In this document: positions 12,707 through 26,392 of the stretch, one piece after another | Numbering within the stretch: position 1 is the first letter of the stretch | Layout of the letters: every line of letters begins with the position of its first letter | NCBI RefSeq assembly: GCF_954871325.1 | Contig: NC_088775.1 | Location: 81,507,561 to 81,571,560 of the forward strand | Length of the DNA stretch: 64,000 bases | Origin: Gordionus sp. m RMFG-2023 | Taxonomy: Eukaryota > Nematomorpha > Gordioida > Chordodea > Parachordodidae | Direction: 5' to 3' | Translations under genes and position numbers: made by a program | Notes under the pieces: model-generated | Databases searched by the model: none | The model's input: the letters and a program-made list of their open reading frames with translations, nothing else | What the model was told of the DNA's origin: nothing

Positions 12707-15700
12707 ATGTTTTTATATGTTATCAATCAACTAGGAACATATTATTTTTCTTAATTTGTGCAGTTTTGTCGAGCAGCTCGATTTAAAAACTACTACACCA
12801 TCGCATACCTATTTATATATAGCAGAAAGGTTTGTTAACGAAATCTTTAATTTGGATAAACCTAAATTTAAAATTGATGAAATAAAGCTGTTTAATACCA
12901 CTAAATTTATAAACGATTGCTTATTTTGAAGTGAAATAAAATATATTTTTTTTATATATTTTGACATTATTACCTTAATAATTAAATAAGAATCAACTTT
13001 AGAGTTAATAATATATATGTCTTAATTATTTTAGGGTAGTAACATTTTGATTTCAATTTTTTTGAAGAGAAGTATAGGGTAGGCATTTAAGGGGGTAATC
13101 TAGAGGTAAACAATATTTATTGGTGGATTTTCTATTGAATATTTAAATAAAATAGGGCAAAATATATTGCTGTTAAATATATTTTATTGTTTTCATTTTT
13201 CAAATAAAACTTATTTATTGATAATTTTCTATTTTTCAAATGTAATTTTAAAGGATTAGATATACTATCAGCAAGCTCATATGCCAAACAATTTACTATA
13301 ATAATGCATTGCATATTGTAAATAAAGGAGTAAATATTCATATTTATAACTCTTTTCTTTTACATCTACTTTTCTTATATTTGGTAATAGAGTATTGATA
13401 ATTTTAAAATATATGATTGGAGTGTTATTATAATTAAAAACGCGTAATTCAAAATGTGGAAATATCGCTGTCGAAGCCTACAAATTTTTTTAGGAGGATA
13501 GATATCGGTTTTTTAGGGGGGGTGGGTGTGGTTCCATTCTGTGAATATCCTGTCATGTAGATGCTATTTCCTTTGCATAAGAAATATTCAATAAAAAAAT
13601 ATTAAATATATAATTTGTTATACTAAAAACAGCCAACTTTCAAGTTTTCTTCAACCACTATAATTAAGGCTTGGCCTAAATAAAGTTATTGACTCTTCGG
13701 GCTCACGCTGCCTGCAACTTATATGGTCTTGTTAGGAATCATGAGGTTTTAAAGTCAATTCTAATGAACATAATATGAAATCAACTAGTTTTCTTATTAA
13801 ATGTAATATGTAAATTTTATTATGTGGCAATTCAACGTATATTTATATATGTAATTTTTCTAATTATCCTAACTTAAATTTTTTCTTTTCTTCATTAGAA
13901 GAAAATGATAATTTAAATTCCCCAAAATATATTAATATAATAAGATTTTTAGTGGGTATCTTGACCCTTCTAGCTTTAATACCTCTCTTTTATTATTCAA
14001 TCAATGTTTATAACAAAAAATTTTAGATTAAGCGAATATATAATTTCGAAAAGAAAAATGGCAAATTACACAAAAAAAAAGGGACAAGCAACAATAAAAA
14101 AATATAACATAATCGGTGGGATAAATATTGGGTATAGTCACGTAAATGATTATTCTAATAATTAGAAATGTTTTGTGTTAAGAATTTTTAATATGTTAGT
14201 TAAATTTTTCAGAGTAAATGAATAGCCCTGGTAATAATGGTATTGTAGTCGGCTCTGATAGGCCGGGCAAAAGAGATTGTCGATGGATTCAGCTCCAAAG
14301 GGTTTGCATTCTTTGATTAGTATTGTCAACGAGTCCCATATTACATCACTGTCTATTGCTTAGAATAAATCTTGTTATGTTCCTCCCAACCTCTTATTGT
14401 TCTTCAACCGGGTTTTCATCAGTAGGTATTATAGTTGTTAAACGGCTCGATTTGAGCCGTTAAAACGGTTAATTCAAAATTCTTAAACCTTGAGGCTTGG
14501 CTAATAGATGTTCAAACTTTTGTGCCATCTATGACAAAAATCATCAGCTTGCGTAGTATCAAATCGAGGAATTTAACAATATTAGTGAGCATCTAGTAGA
14601 TTTTCTAGGATATTACTGTAAAATTAATTAGTCCGAACTTGATTAAAATTTGAGTGAGGATACTTTCAATGTAGGGGCTCTGGATCCTTGTTTTCTATAG
14701 ATGTAGTATGTTACGGCAGAGTCGTGAATATGGTGTTTTTACCTCGGTTGATAGCCAGGATTGCGCTGATACCTCCCGCTAGAACTTTATTTGCATAGAT
14801 GTGCTCGATGGCATTTTCTGGTATGTTGATGTTGAACAATAGCACTTCCTGATAGGATACCTATATATTTTCGCATCTCAGAAATAAACTTTAATATGGT
14901 CATCTCAAGCTTCTCTGTAAACTACGTGATGAGTGTGGTATTCGAGTAATGGGTTGTTGGAATGCGTCACGATGAGTTCAGCCTTCTCGGAGGCTAGGTA
15001 GGTAAAACGACAGAAGTTATTTTTGTTTTACAAAATATTAATATTTATAATATCTAATTCAATTTTATTTCCATTAAAGATATGTATAAGTAAAAAGAGA
15101 TTTTTGCAAAATAACATTTTATATTTTTATACTATCAAATTTTATAGAAAATAATTAAATTCAAATTAAAAGTTTGAATGTTTATATTCATTATAAACAA
15201 ACTTTTGTAAAATGTTTTCTGCTAATTATGTTTATAATACTTGACTTATTTATGTATCAGAACAGCTATTATTAACCCACTATCCTAATAATAATACAAT
15301 TCTTTCAACAAAAGGCATTTAACAAGGGGACCCCCCTTCCACCCCCAATTTGTTCAATTAAACAAACTTTGAATATAATTAAAATAAGATATAGGCCCTT
15401 AAATTAGTAATACTACGATCATCATAACAAATCTCCCTAATTTCTTAATTTCGTCCACAGTAAAGTTCTCAATCTATAAAAGAAAACAATTAATCATTGA
15501 AATAAGTGCAAAATCAAAATTCTATTCCCAGGGTATAAACTTTAAAAAGCGTAGATATAAACAAAGTGAAGTATTTAGGTATTCCAGAGTGAACGATAGC
15601 TATATATAATTTTCAAGCAAGGATGCAATAATTTTTTATCGATGGTTTTAACAAAAAATATATAGATTTAAGAAAATAATCTATGAGAATTTTTCAGATA

Positions 15701-18361
15701 AAATATCAATTAATCTTTCAACATTAAATTCATAATCTTAGCAAATTCTCGCATCAAGTTTCCCAATCATGTTACTCTCATTGTGCTTCTTGAAGGCGTT
15801 TTTATCTTTTTAGAGTTCACAACAAACGTTAATTTGCATATTTATTGCAAAATGTTCAATTTTGTTGAATTTACAAACTCTTATATCTGAGCACGAATGA
15901 GACAACATTCAAGGTAGAGTGGGGTTTTCTGATCAGGCAAATTGTCATAAAGTTAGAAATAATCAGTGGAACATTGGAATAGGTAAAATTTTGTGTTTCA
16001 TAATTCTTTCATATTGATATCTAAACAAAAATTTGCTATTATTTGTTTTATATTGATAAAAATTCTTTCTAATTTTTTTCATATATATTAAATACTCAGA
16101 AAATTTATTCTTCTATAAAATATTATGTGAAACAATCCAAAAAAACATCATTTAATTTTTAACAAATTTTTATCCAAAACTTTATTATAAATTATATAAA
16201 AAAATTAAAAAATGGGTTTTTACTTTTCTATTTTATAAATGCGTTCTTACTATTAATATTACTTTACTATAGTTTCATTTTAGCGCCAGGAAAAAAAACA
16301 TTTATTGTAGTCACTTTCAATTTTTCCGTGATCAATTTATATATCTTAATACATTTTTTTCCGTAGTTATAACCAGAGACATCAAGATGATATGTTCTAT
16401 AAATTTCGTTTTAATTTTTTTTTAATATGCCAATAATACATTATTCTTTAATTTGACAAATGTGTTGAAGAATCAAAATGTACTAAATTCTTGCTAATTA
16501 TTGATATAAGTTTCATTTAATGTGTCCAGAAGTTAGGCTGAATTGATGCTTAAATTCTTATTTAACTTATAGTTTGATCATCTTCTTTAGTTGACGAAAT
16601 TAATTGTAGAAATAATAAGTTAGACACTAAATATTAACGAAAACCAGTTTAAAACTTTTATATACTCTGTAGTATGATGTCAATTTTAGCAATTATCTTC
16701 ATATTTTACCAATAAATTTTCCCCTTTAAATCTTCTACCAAACAGATTAAAGTAGTGTTGTTAAAAAGCCCGAGTCATCAAATTCTGGTCAGAGACCATC
16801 ATAGGCCTTAATTTTAATTTTTGTCCAATCCTGGCTAGGCAAAATATTTTTTAGATCCTAACCCGACCCGGCCTACATCTAATATCTAAAAAATTCCTCA
16901 GTCCGGCCCAAGCCCAAAATTTTAAATATATTTTTCAAGCCTGGCCTAAACCCAATTCCAAAAATTTATTTATTGTATTTAATAATAATCAACAATATTT
17001 AAGTGTTAGGCAATCATTTTTTTTGCAATACTTAAATTTATGAAGAAAAATGCCAATATTTCTTTAAGTTAGTAACTATTTTAAAAAAGCCAAATATAAA
17101 TTAAAAAATTTTAGGTCTAAGGCCAGCGCATTAAAAAAATTCAAATATTCAGGCCCGGTCGTGGCCCGTTAGAAATATGGGTCTGCGGGCCGGCCTGGCC
17201 CATCTCTCTGATGGCGTTCAGATCTTTAAAAAAGAAGAAATTATCGTAATTGTAATTAAAATGAAGTGAAATAATATTTAATTCTAAATCATTTTTGTGT
17301 TTTGTATTACTTTTTTTAATGTACAAATTAATATTTTTAGAAAATTGATATTTATTTGTATAATTAATAATTTTGTTATTAAAATAAAATAATTATCATA
17401 TAATATAAATTATTTTAGGGTTATTGATGATAATTGAACTTGTAAATGTTTTTTATCAAAAATAAGGAAATGTTGTTTGTTAATTAGCTCATTAATTAAT
17501 TAATTTATCAAAATAAAAAAAATTTTTCAAATTATGTAAAAAAAACTTAAAATTTTTTTTAATTCTAGTATTAAAAATATTAAACTTACACTTATAATTT
17601 GAGATAAAAAATTTTTTATCAATTTTTCAATGTTGATACGTAAATATCCTTAAGACTAAATAAATGATTGGACAGAGTATCCTTGATATATCGAGATACA
17701 TTTTGTGCAACTTTGATCCAAAATATAAGTATTAAAAAATATAATGAGTAATTAACGTGTAGGATATGTTCCTTTCTGCAATATGCTGTGGTGCATCAAT
17801 AATATGGGTTTGAGAATAGTTTTATTATTGCAAGGATAGCAAAATTAAAATAAAATATTTTTGACAGGATATTTTTTTTCAGAAATTTTTTAGTTAGGTC
17901 ATTTCCAGATTACCCCCGAAGACCATTACCCGCAGGAAGGGAAGGGTGTAAAACATTTGAAAGTCCAGGGGCATCAATAGGCCTCAAATCATGAGGAGGG
18001 ACTCATAAGAATGCTAGTTCTAGGGGGGAATCTGATCATGACATATGATTCTTTCGACATCATTTTACTTAACTTAATTTATTTAAATCAAATAAATTAA
18101 CTAATAATATTTATAAGAGGTCATTCTAAAATTACTCAATCTAAAAAAATTTGTTCAATGAAAATTTAGATATTATTTTTTTATGTCATAGCACTTGAAG
18201 ACACATTTATATTATATTGTGACTTACAAAAAGAAACAAAATTAATTTTTAATTATTAAAATTAAATATTAAAAATTAAAAAAAATTAAAACTTACATAT
18301 ATTTATTGGCACCTCTTTATCATCAAGGTTCAATGTGAAATGAATTAAAAAAGACATTAAA
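12707..18361. other. Intergenic region with degraded repeats
   Basis: No convincing exon on either strand. It contains a decayed hAT-type MITE at about 14,427-14,586 (left TAGTTGTTAAACGGCTCG, right end TTTAACAATATTA), a left end TAGTGTTGTTAAAAAGCCC at 16,753, and GGCCCGG-family repeat sequence to about 17,210. The G+C is somewhat raised at 14.2-15.0 kb, perhaps a dead retroelement, but no reading frame survives there. Confidence 0.5.
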
Positions 18362-18389
18362 TTTTAAAATTGGTGTTTATAAATAAAAA

Positions 18390-18569
18390 GAAATTCACTT
18401 GACAATGAAAAATCATTTAAAAAAGAAAATAAAAACAATAAAATGTTTTAAAGTCACAAATTTTCAAGGGAAGAAGATATATTTTAATGATATCTTAAAT
18501 TTACTTTTAAAAATCAAGGTAAGTATTGACAATATTTGGGAAATCGTAACACACAAAGGGGTATATAAG
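18390..18569 (+). promoter_or_regulatory. Promoter region of glycine-rich gene A, with TATA box
   Basis: A TATATAAG box lies at 18,562-18,569 after GGGG, 65 bp before the start codon. It and further upstream blocks recur before the paralogue at 38 kb: CTTGACAATGAAAAATCA near 18,395, ATTTTCAAGG.AAGAA, and ATCAAGGTAAG. Conservation of non-coding sequence between the two genes supports a shared promoter. The ATCAAGGTAAG block could also be the splice donor of an alternative upstream exon. Confidence 0.6.
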
Positions 18570-18633
18570 TTACTAAATAAAAAAATATTTTTTCCAGTTG
18601 TATATTTTTTGAAAGAAATAAAAAATTTTCACA

Positions 18634-21600
18634 ATGAAATCCAATTCTTTGAAAATGATCAAATTTTTATGCTGGGTAAAATATTATACAACTTATTTTT
18701 TGTTGAAAATTCTTTTTTTCTGACAAAAAAAAATAATTGGTAATCATAAAAAACCTCATATCATATATTATTTTTTAATGATTGAATACGTCTGGTAATT
18801 AATCTTTTATGAACAAAATATTCAATGAATTTGATCAATAATTTTTATGAAAACGTATAATATTTATTTAGGGAATAATAGCCACCACAGCCATAATAAA
18901 TAGTTTGTTATTCGCGACTGTAAAAGCGGAATTAAATGCCCCAACAGATGAATTAATGGGCAATAACGTACATAGCAGAGGAAAAAGAACTCCCGGTGGA
19001 GGAGGTGGAGGAAGTGGCGGCAGTAAAAGCGGGTACAATCAAGGTGCTAGTCAAGGTACCATTTTTTTTTAAAAACTTTGAAATAATTATTTATGTATGT
19101 TTATGCCCTGCTGAGTTTTTTTTAAAAGAATAGTACATATCTAATAACATCATAATGCGATAAAAGATTACGTTTTTTTTATCTAACAAGATACTTCATT
19201 TTCTCAAATTATTTTGTAATCTTTTCGATGATATTTGATTATAAAACCATAATAAAGAAATATGCATTGACTTAATCACCATGTGTAAAATATCTTGTTA
19301 AAGTGCCTGAAATTTTTAAGGTAGCTGCTCTACATTTTTGGAATACATTTCTAATCAAAGATTTTTCCAATTAAAAAAACTCGCGAAATATATAAGATCT
19401 TAAGCTGAAATATGACAGAATAATTTGTTGAGGGTGGTGAAATTCGACTCGGGTTTTCTCGGTATAAACCAAGCTATAGCTGTTTTTTTGAATCGGTTTC
19501 GACTTTTTAATTGCTCCTTGACTTAGTTAGGTTTGAGCTGATAGAAACACATATTTTATTATTATTCAAGTTTCCATTCATACACGAATCTACTTAACTT
19601 AATTTAGACTTTTCAATCCTACTTTTTTTTATTGATATATTATTTTAATAATGTATGTTTATACTATGATGAAATGCTTAAATGTTAAGTTCACAACAGG
19701 AATTTCACTTGGTCAAAATATTTTAATATCTGTCTCTACTAGCTAGAGTTTACAAGAACATGCAAACAACTTCAGTTCCTTGTAAACAAATATTTTTCAC
19801 AATCATGTGATTTAGTAGCAAAAAAATAAAGTTGTTGACATGATGATAAATCTATGATGTTGCTGTGTATTGTGCCATGATATAAAATGAAGATAATTAT
19901 CAATCAATCTAATCTTTGAATCTTATTCTATAATATAGTTTACTGTTACTGTTAATTAGCATTTTTATTATTTCCATAGTTAAAAAATGGCTTTTGTAAA
20001 CCGGCCCGTCACCTGCACTTTTTTGAAAAATCTGATTTTGCTGAAAATGTATTGGGGAACAAAAATTTAAGGAAGATAATTATGAGAAGGACCATCTAAG
20101 TTTTTTGTATAGACAATAGTTACTTGTATGTATAACACGACGAGCTTGCTATTTAAACGTTTATGGGAGTAAGAAGATAGAAAAAAGCTCGTGTCCGATA
20201 AAATAAGGGGTTAATCAGGGAATGGTTTGGGTATATTGTTTTTCTTATGTTGCAGATGAAATTGAAAAAGATAAATACATATTAACGATAATATATATAA
20301 ACTAAGAAGATCAAACGAAATCAGACACGTCATGATTTAGAAAGAGAGTTTTGAATTTGAATTATCGTAAAAGATCTGAAAAAAATTCATGTTCCCAAGT
20401 AACTGAATATAACATAAAATGCACTGATTTTAATTATATAAGACGCTAAACCCGGTTTGAACTCGTGTTCAAAAATAAAATCGGGTTCGGATCGGGTTTG
20501 TAAAAAAAATTTTAAGCAGAATTAGGTTTAAATTTATAAAAAAAAACTTGACACTACATGTGTTGATATGAATATAAAAATGATAATTTAATATATTTAT
20601 ATAACTATTGCACAAAAATTATAGTTGATGCAAAATTATAAACAAACATTATTTTGTGATTTTATTCATATTCATATATGATTATATGTTCTTTAGATTA
20701 GCTGTATGTTTTATATATATTAACTATTTCAAAAAAGTTGTTTTTAAGTATATAAGCACAAATATAATTTTTAAGGTAACATGTCAATTAGTTAAAAAAT
20801 ATTTGCACTAAAAAAGACCAATATATTGTCGCCAAATCATTAGAGCTAATACATTACACCTTACATTCGAATTCTTTAAAAGACCGTGGTCAGGCTCAAA
20901 GCGGACCAGAGACTGGACTACGATCTTTATTACACATGGAAATGTCTTATCATTAGGTTAGACCAAATCATAAAATTAAATAGTGATATTGCAATCGCAA
21001 CACAAATCACATATAATATAGAAGATTCGAGAAAATTAAATTGGTAATAATATATTCCTTGCTTTTCGCGGTATTTCATTTGATAAATTTAATTTTTTTT
21101 TGCACAATTTCATTCCCTGTAATTCATCCAGGATTGCGTTCGGAAAATTATCTTTTCACTGAATTCGATATGTATGGTAATGCAATCGCTGTAATGTCTT
21201 TTCGCTAAAAAAAAGTTTTGCGAAATTAGCGTGATGCTAATTATACAATAGTCACTCTAGTAAAATAATTTTTTATGATAATCAGGCTTAAGAAATTTTG
21301 AAATAAAAATTTATGCATATTTATTTCTTACCCCATATACTATATTATTTTATGCATATTTACTTCTTACCCCATATACTATATTATTTTATGTATTTTA
21401 TTTTAAAAAAAGGTTTTAGCTACAGAGAAGGAGACCAAGGTCAAGGCGGTGGAAGTCAAAAAAGTTGGGGAGGAGGTCAAGGACAAAGCGGTGGTTCTCA
21501 AAAAAGTTGGGGAGGAGGTCAAGGACAAAGTCAAGGTGGTGGTAGTCAGAAAAGTTGGGGAGGAGGTAGAGGTCAAAGTGATGGTGGTCAGGGAGGTTGG

Positions 21601-21855
21601 GGAGGAGGCAGAGGTCAGAGTGACGGTGGTCGAAGAAGTTATGGAGGTGGTCAAAGTCAAGGTGATAGCCAAAAGAGTTGGGGAGGAGGAAGAGGTCAGA
21701 GCGGTGGTAGTCAGAAAAGTTGGGGAGGTGGTCAAGGCCAGGGAGGTGGCAGTCAGAAAAGTTGGGGAGGTGGTCGAGGTCAGGGAGATGGTAGAGGCCA
21801 GGGAGGTGGTAGTTGGGGAGGAAGTAAAAGTTTGGGTTGGGGTGTATTTATTTAA
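18634..21855 (+). CDS. Secreted glycine-rich prepropeptide A
   Basis: Function unknown. Three exons in consistent phase: 18634-18675, 18872-19055, 21413-21855, giving 222 residues. Residues 1-33 form a signal peptide (MKSNSLKMIKFLCW, then a hydrophobic run ending ATVKA). A 20-residue propeptide starting ELNAPTDEL follows and ends in the furin-type site SRGKR. The predicted mature chain of about 169 residues is almost entirely Gly, Gln, Ser, Arg and Trp, built from imperfect modules of the form GGSQKSWGGGRGQ, some with GGW or RRSYGG variants, and ends GWGVFI. There are no cysteines in the mature part. Acceptor choice at 21,413 is fixed by phase and by analogy with paralogue B. By analogy, such proteins are silk-, cuticle- or adhesive-like or antimicrobial; nothing here decides between these. 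The second intron is 2.36 kb. Confidence 0.8.
21313..21396. repeat. Tandem duplication of about 42 bp
   Basis: Two near-identical adjacent copies of a unit that contains TTATGCATATTTA and CTTACCCCATATACTATATT. It lies directly before the third exon of glycine-rich gene A. It makes a spurious open frame but is treated as intron. Confidence 0.8.
21425..21835 (+). repeat. Coding minisatellite in glycine-rich gene A
   Basis: Imperfect tandem repeats of about 30-45 bp around AGTTGGGGAGGAGGT, encoding the GGSQKSWGGGxGQ modules. Units differ in length and at synonymous sites, so the array is older and less uniform than the one in paralogue B. Confidence 0.85.
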
Positions 21856-23425
21856 ATTTGATTGTCAATCAACTTTTAATATACAATTCATCCTGAACAT
21901 CTTTCATTTTTTATGCTTATTCGAATCAATGAAATGTTACTAATAATAGGATGTGATAGATAATTACAAGAAATATTATATTTTTATTTTTAAAATTTAT
22001 AATATATACGATCAGAAGCTTTCAATTATAATTTATAATATTTAGTTTATGCGTTGGTTGTTTTGAATATATTATTATGCATTATTTTATATAATAAATG
22101 TAAAATATATCATGTTTTAATTCGATCATTTTAATAAAGATACTGATCATTAATTATTATTAATATTATGAGATTGCAATCCGATAATAGGCATTGTATT
22201 ATCAGAACTAAATGATATTAATAACGCTCCTCCCCCCTTCTATTAAATAAAATATTATTATATAGGATTCCTAAAATTGCTGGAAAGGGCTCACTATTTC
22301 TCTAAAAATAAATAAGAGATTCACAAAAATGAGCACTTTTTAGGCATTTTGAATGAAGCAGAGAGATCAGTTTTCTACTGATACTATTAGATTTTTATAA
22401 ATTCTTAATTCCAATTTAGAGGTTTATGCTATATAATACTATACTATATAATACTATGCATATTGTATAAGCAATATATTTTTTAATATCGATACATGTT
22501 TTTTTTGTTGTTTATAATTGATATATTCACAAAAAATCTTTAACTGGGTTACGAATACCCAAACTAAAAAATACATAACTTTATTAATAATAAGAATTCC
22601 TCGCCGTGTGCAAAGAGGGTCTAAAATAAATTTAAATATTTCCATATACAATTTAGTGTAAACAAATAACTCATTAAACAATCATGTAATTAATTTCTCA
22701 AAATTAAATTATTAAAATCGCAAATGCAAAATTAGATTATCTAATGGTATAAAACTACATTTAATATTTATTAGTTCATTTCAACTATGATGTGCCTTAG
22801 AATATATTCTATACTAGATTGACGACTTTTTGTTAAAAGGGTCAATTTGTGGTAAGCTGTTCCAATAATTGTCTTATTTATTATTATGTAAATGAACTTA
22901 ATGTCATTTCATCTATGTGCAACCCATAAAATGGCACTATAGCTGACTTCCTTAGTATGGACACTTTAAAATGTATTTAATTAATAAATTGCAAATTTCG
23001 TTGTAATATATAATCATAATATTCCCTAACTTATGTATTCTAAAATTAAACTTCATTTAATATCATTAAATATACTTGAACAGAGCCAAAAATTGTTTTT
23101 TTTTAAAAAATATCCGTAGTCAACTGGATTTAGAGGTGGAAGGCTAAAAAATATCGAATTCTTATAAAAGAGTAGATTATATTTTTTTTGTTATAGTATC
23201 GGCAACAAAGGAATGATTTAAAAATATTTAATAGGCCCCATTCAGCCACAACATTGCCCATAATTTAAATGAGTTGAACAACTTTTGGGGAATAAAAAAA
23301 ACAACATACTTCTTGAAAGCTTTTCTTCCAAAAATTTTATTCATAAACACCGTTAGTGTATTACTTCAAACTGGCATCATGCCAGAATGGGAAATATTAA
23401 AGAACTAAATATCCTGTCTGATTAG
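21856..23425. other. Intergenic, no gene seen
   Basis: AT-rich sequence after glycine-rich gene A. No exon-like segment on either strand; only short chance frames. It ends at a TAGTGTTGTTAAA-type transposon end at 23,426. Confidence 0.5.
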
Positions 23426-23725
23426 TAGTGTTGTTAAAGTTACTAAAAGTAATACTTAATGATTATAATTTTAAAAAAAAAATTTTTAATTTATTAAAAC
23501 AAAGGGGCACGACACATGCTAAATAATACCACTCCTACAGATACTTGAAAAAATTTTATATTAGTTAATTTAAATAGTATTAAAATTTAAAAGGATATTA
23601 TTTTGAAATTTAAATGAAAAATGTAATCTAAATTTAGATATTTTAAGATAATGGAGTTGATCGTTATATAGCAATACAACTACAATATTTTATTTGGATC
23701 TTTTATATCCATCAATTTTAAAATA

Positions 23726-24520
23726 ATGATTGAACAAGAAGATAGAATAATATCTTTATCTTCGTCAGATGACTCTCCTACAGAAGAATATAATTATAAA
23801 TTTAAATTAAATATTCTAAATGGGAAATTTTTTCAAATCACTCAACATGAACACGCCAATACAAATAATAAAATACTGCAGAAAGAATTTAAAGAACACA
23901 AATACTGTCAAAGCAGTTTTAATAAAATAATTAGTTACACCATACTGTACGAGATAAAATCATTTTGATAGCCTTACTAGTTTACTAAAATTTAAAAGTC
24001 AACTTTCAAAATTATGTAAAAAATTAGAATTTCCAAAACTCAGAGATATTGAAATACAATTTTTAGAAGAATATTCCTACATAATGTCTCCATTGGCTAT
24101 AGCGATTCACATAATACAAAGCGAAATCAACTGCTATTATGGAGAATCAGCTACAATATTAAATGTCGTTAAAAAAATCACAAATGTTATTCAAACTTTT
24201 GCAAACCATTAGCTATTGCTGTAGAAAATTCTTTAAATAAAAGATTTAGAAATATATATGAATTTAATTATAACTTTAAAGTGCATTTTTGACTACTATT
24301 TCTCATCCCTACTTTAAAAATCTTTGGATTGATGATGAAAAAGAAGAAGAAAAATACCTTCAGGATTTATTAATACATGAAGCTTTATTTATTTTTAAAA
24401 ATAATATTAAAATTAAAATTATTATGTCAACAAAATCTTCAATTGATGAAGATAATGATTACTTTTATTTTAATAGTACCACATCAAATTCTAATAATTT
24501 AATAATGATATTGAATTAAA
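23726..24520 (+). pseudogene. hAT transposase fossil
   Basis: Broken transposase. The first frame (MIEQEDRIISLSSSDDS, later ILNGKFFQIT) resembles the N-terminus just before a BED zinc finger. From 24,070 comes SPLAIAIHIIQSE.NCYYGE, then after frameshifts AVENSLNKRFRNIYEFNYN and TTISHPYFKNLWI. This is the order seen in the core of hAT transposases (LD.LQ.E..YYG, L..RF, A..hP.FK..W). At least two frameshifts and a stop make it inactive. The N-terminal motif is shared with the remnant at 27.7 kb. Confidence 0.7.
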
Positions 24521-25147
24521 GGTCCTAAATTATATGAAAGATGATAGGCACAATATAAATATTAAATAGTTATAAATATATAAATATATAAAATAAATAT
24601 TTATTAAATTTAACACATATTACCACCTTCTTTCCCCCGTGAACGATTATTCAGCTTTGCTAATATGGTCAATAGACCAAATCGTCAAATACTGAACTAC
24701 ATATTATTTGAAAAATTAATCATATTAAAAAATAATGCTGACTTATGATGCTATTTTCTTGATATTTAATAATTAATTTTTGTTCTGATATTGTTTACAT
24801 TATTATATAGATTATTTTTTAAAATAATATTTTTATATCGCATTATCTTATATAACAAATTTATTATTTTCTACAATTTATTTTCATATTTTTTATAATT
24901 ATATTTTAGTTTAAAAAAAATAATAAAGCTTTATACATTTTGATTTTGATTATTTAAAGTTTTTAGATACTTTATTTTAAAAAGATCAAATATCTTGTAT
25001 CCAGGCGCGTACGCAGCGGGGAGGGACAGGGGGACAAACCCCCCCCCCCCCCCCCCCCAAAGCCAAAAAATGCAGATGCCGGATTATATTTTTCAAAAAT
25101 ATTATTGTTAATATTAATTTATATTTGTTAATATTTATTCTTATCTC

Positions 25148-25150
<3 letters not shown>

Positions 25151-25183
<33 letters not shown>
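25151..25183. repeat. TA microsatellite
   Basis: An AT dinucleotide run of about 30 bp inside hAT copy 1. Confidence 0.8.
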
Positions 25184-25186
<3 letters not shown>

Positions 25187-26085
25187 ATTTATCACATTCA
25201 TCTACTAAGTTATTTTATCAATCAATTTCGATTTCAAGTTTTCCTTGGCGTAATTTACCTATTATTTTCAAATTTTAGTGGCGTAATATTTATCTAAATT
25301 TCTAATAAAATAATAATTATCTCTGAAACTCCTTGTCCAACAGGGAGAAAAAAATTGCAAGCTTGTCCAACGAGATCGAGTCTTCGCCACAGTAACAGCT
25401 ATTTTGGAGTTAGAAGAGCTGATTATTAATGCTATTACTGAAATATCATAATGGCTTGAAAGAAATATTTCCTCAGAAGCAAGAAAATTATTGGATTCAA
25501 TACTTATTCCAAATTTTTTTTCTCATTAGAATGTATTATTTAATTATACAACTATTTTATGTAATACTTTTCAAAAACATAACATTGACTTGATTAAGAA
25601 GATGAGAATAGCGGAGAGCATTTTATTAGAACTCAAGGAAATAGAGCTAGTGTTGTTGAAGAATTTCATATTTTATATGTTATTGTTGAGTCAAAAGCAG
25701 AGCTATACGTGTTAAATATTTGTCCCCCTCGACTTGCAGCAATCAAGCTCATCATCAAAACATTAATATAGGATCAGTAGAAGAGTATTATAAAACAAAT
25801 GTCCCAACCTTTTTCATATGGTGATAGAAAAAAAATATAAATATTTGTTATATTTTTATCATGAAGATGTTAAAATATCTTATGATGCCTTATTAGCTGA
25901 ATAACTATGATTAAAAGATTAACTATGGTTGATAAAGTCCCAAAAAATGCTATGGATGCTTTTTATTTCAAACACATTTTAGATTATACTCCCAATTATT
26001 AAAATGGTTATATATATATTAGCAGCTCTTTAGTAAACTAATGAGAGAACATTCACTTTTTTAAGAAGAATAACAGAGCCTTGCA

Positions 26086-26392
26086 GAGGTACCATTTGCA
26101 GGACCAGGCCCAGATTTTATTTTAAAATTTTTTCTGGCCCGGGTTTTTTTTAAAAAAATTTTCAGGCCCGGCCCGGCTGGCTTAGCCCGAATTTTTTAAA
26201 ATAAATTATATTTATTTTTGATATTTATAGCTAATAATGGCGATTTCAAATATTTGGTTTTAAAATATACAACTCGGCTCGGATATTTTTTCTTAAAAAA
26301 TTTTAAAAAAAAAAAATTACGAGCCCGGCCCGGGTATATTTAAAAAAATTAAAATACGGTCCGGCTCAGGGGCCGGGCCTGCAAGTCTGTGA
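26086..26392. mobile_element. GGCCCGGCC-family repeat nested in hAT copy 1
   Basis: Palindromic, with several GGCCCGGCC blocks separated by A/T runs, ending GGGCCGGGCCTGCA. The hAT sequence resumes on both sides. A shorter version lies at the same place in hAT copy 2. Confidence 0.65.

Noticed and set aside
14220-15010. Possible retroelement or gene remnant with raised G+C
   Set aside because: Short minus-strand frames with stops; no motif firm enough to name a family.
18399-18743. 114-residue open frame upstream of and over exon 1 of glycine-rich gene A
   Set aside because: It contains the TATA box region, is out of frame with the signal peptide, and is broken in the paralogous region of gene B.
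24986-25201. 71-residue minus-strand open frame
   Set aside because: Made of a TA microsatellite and a poly-C tract at the hAT terminus.
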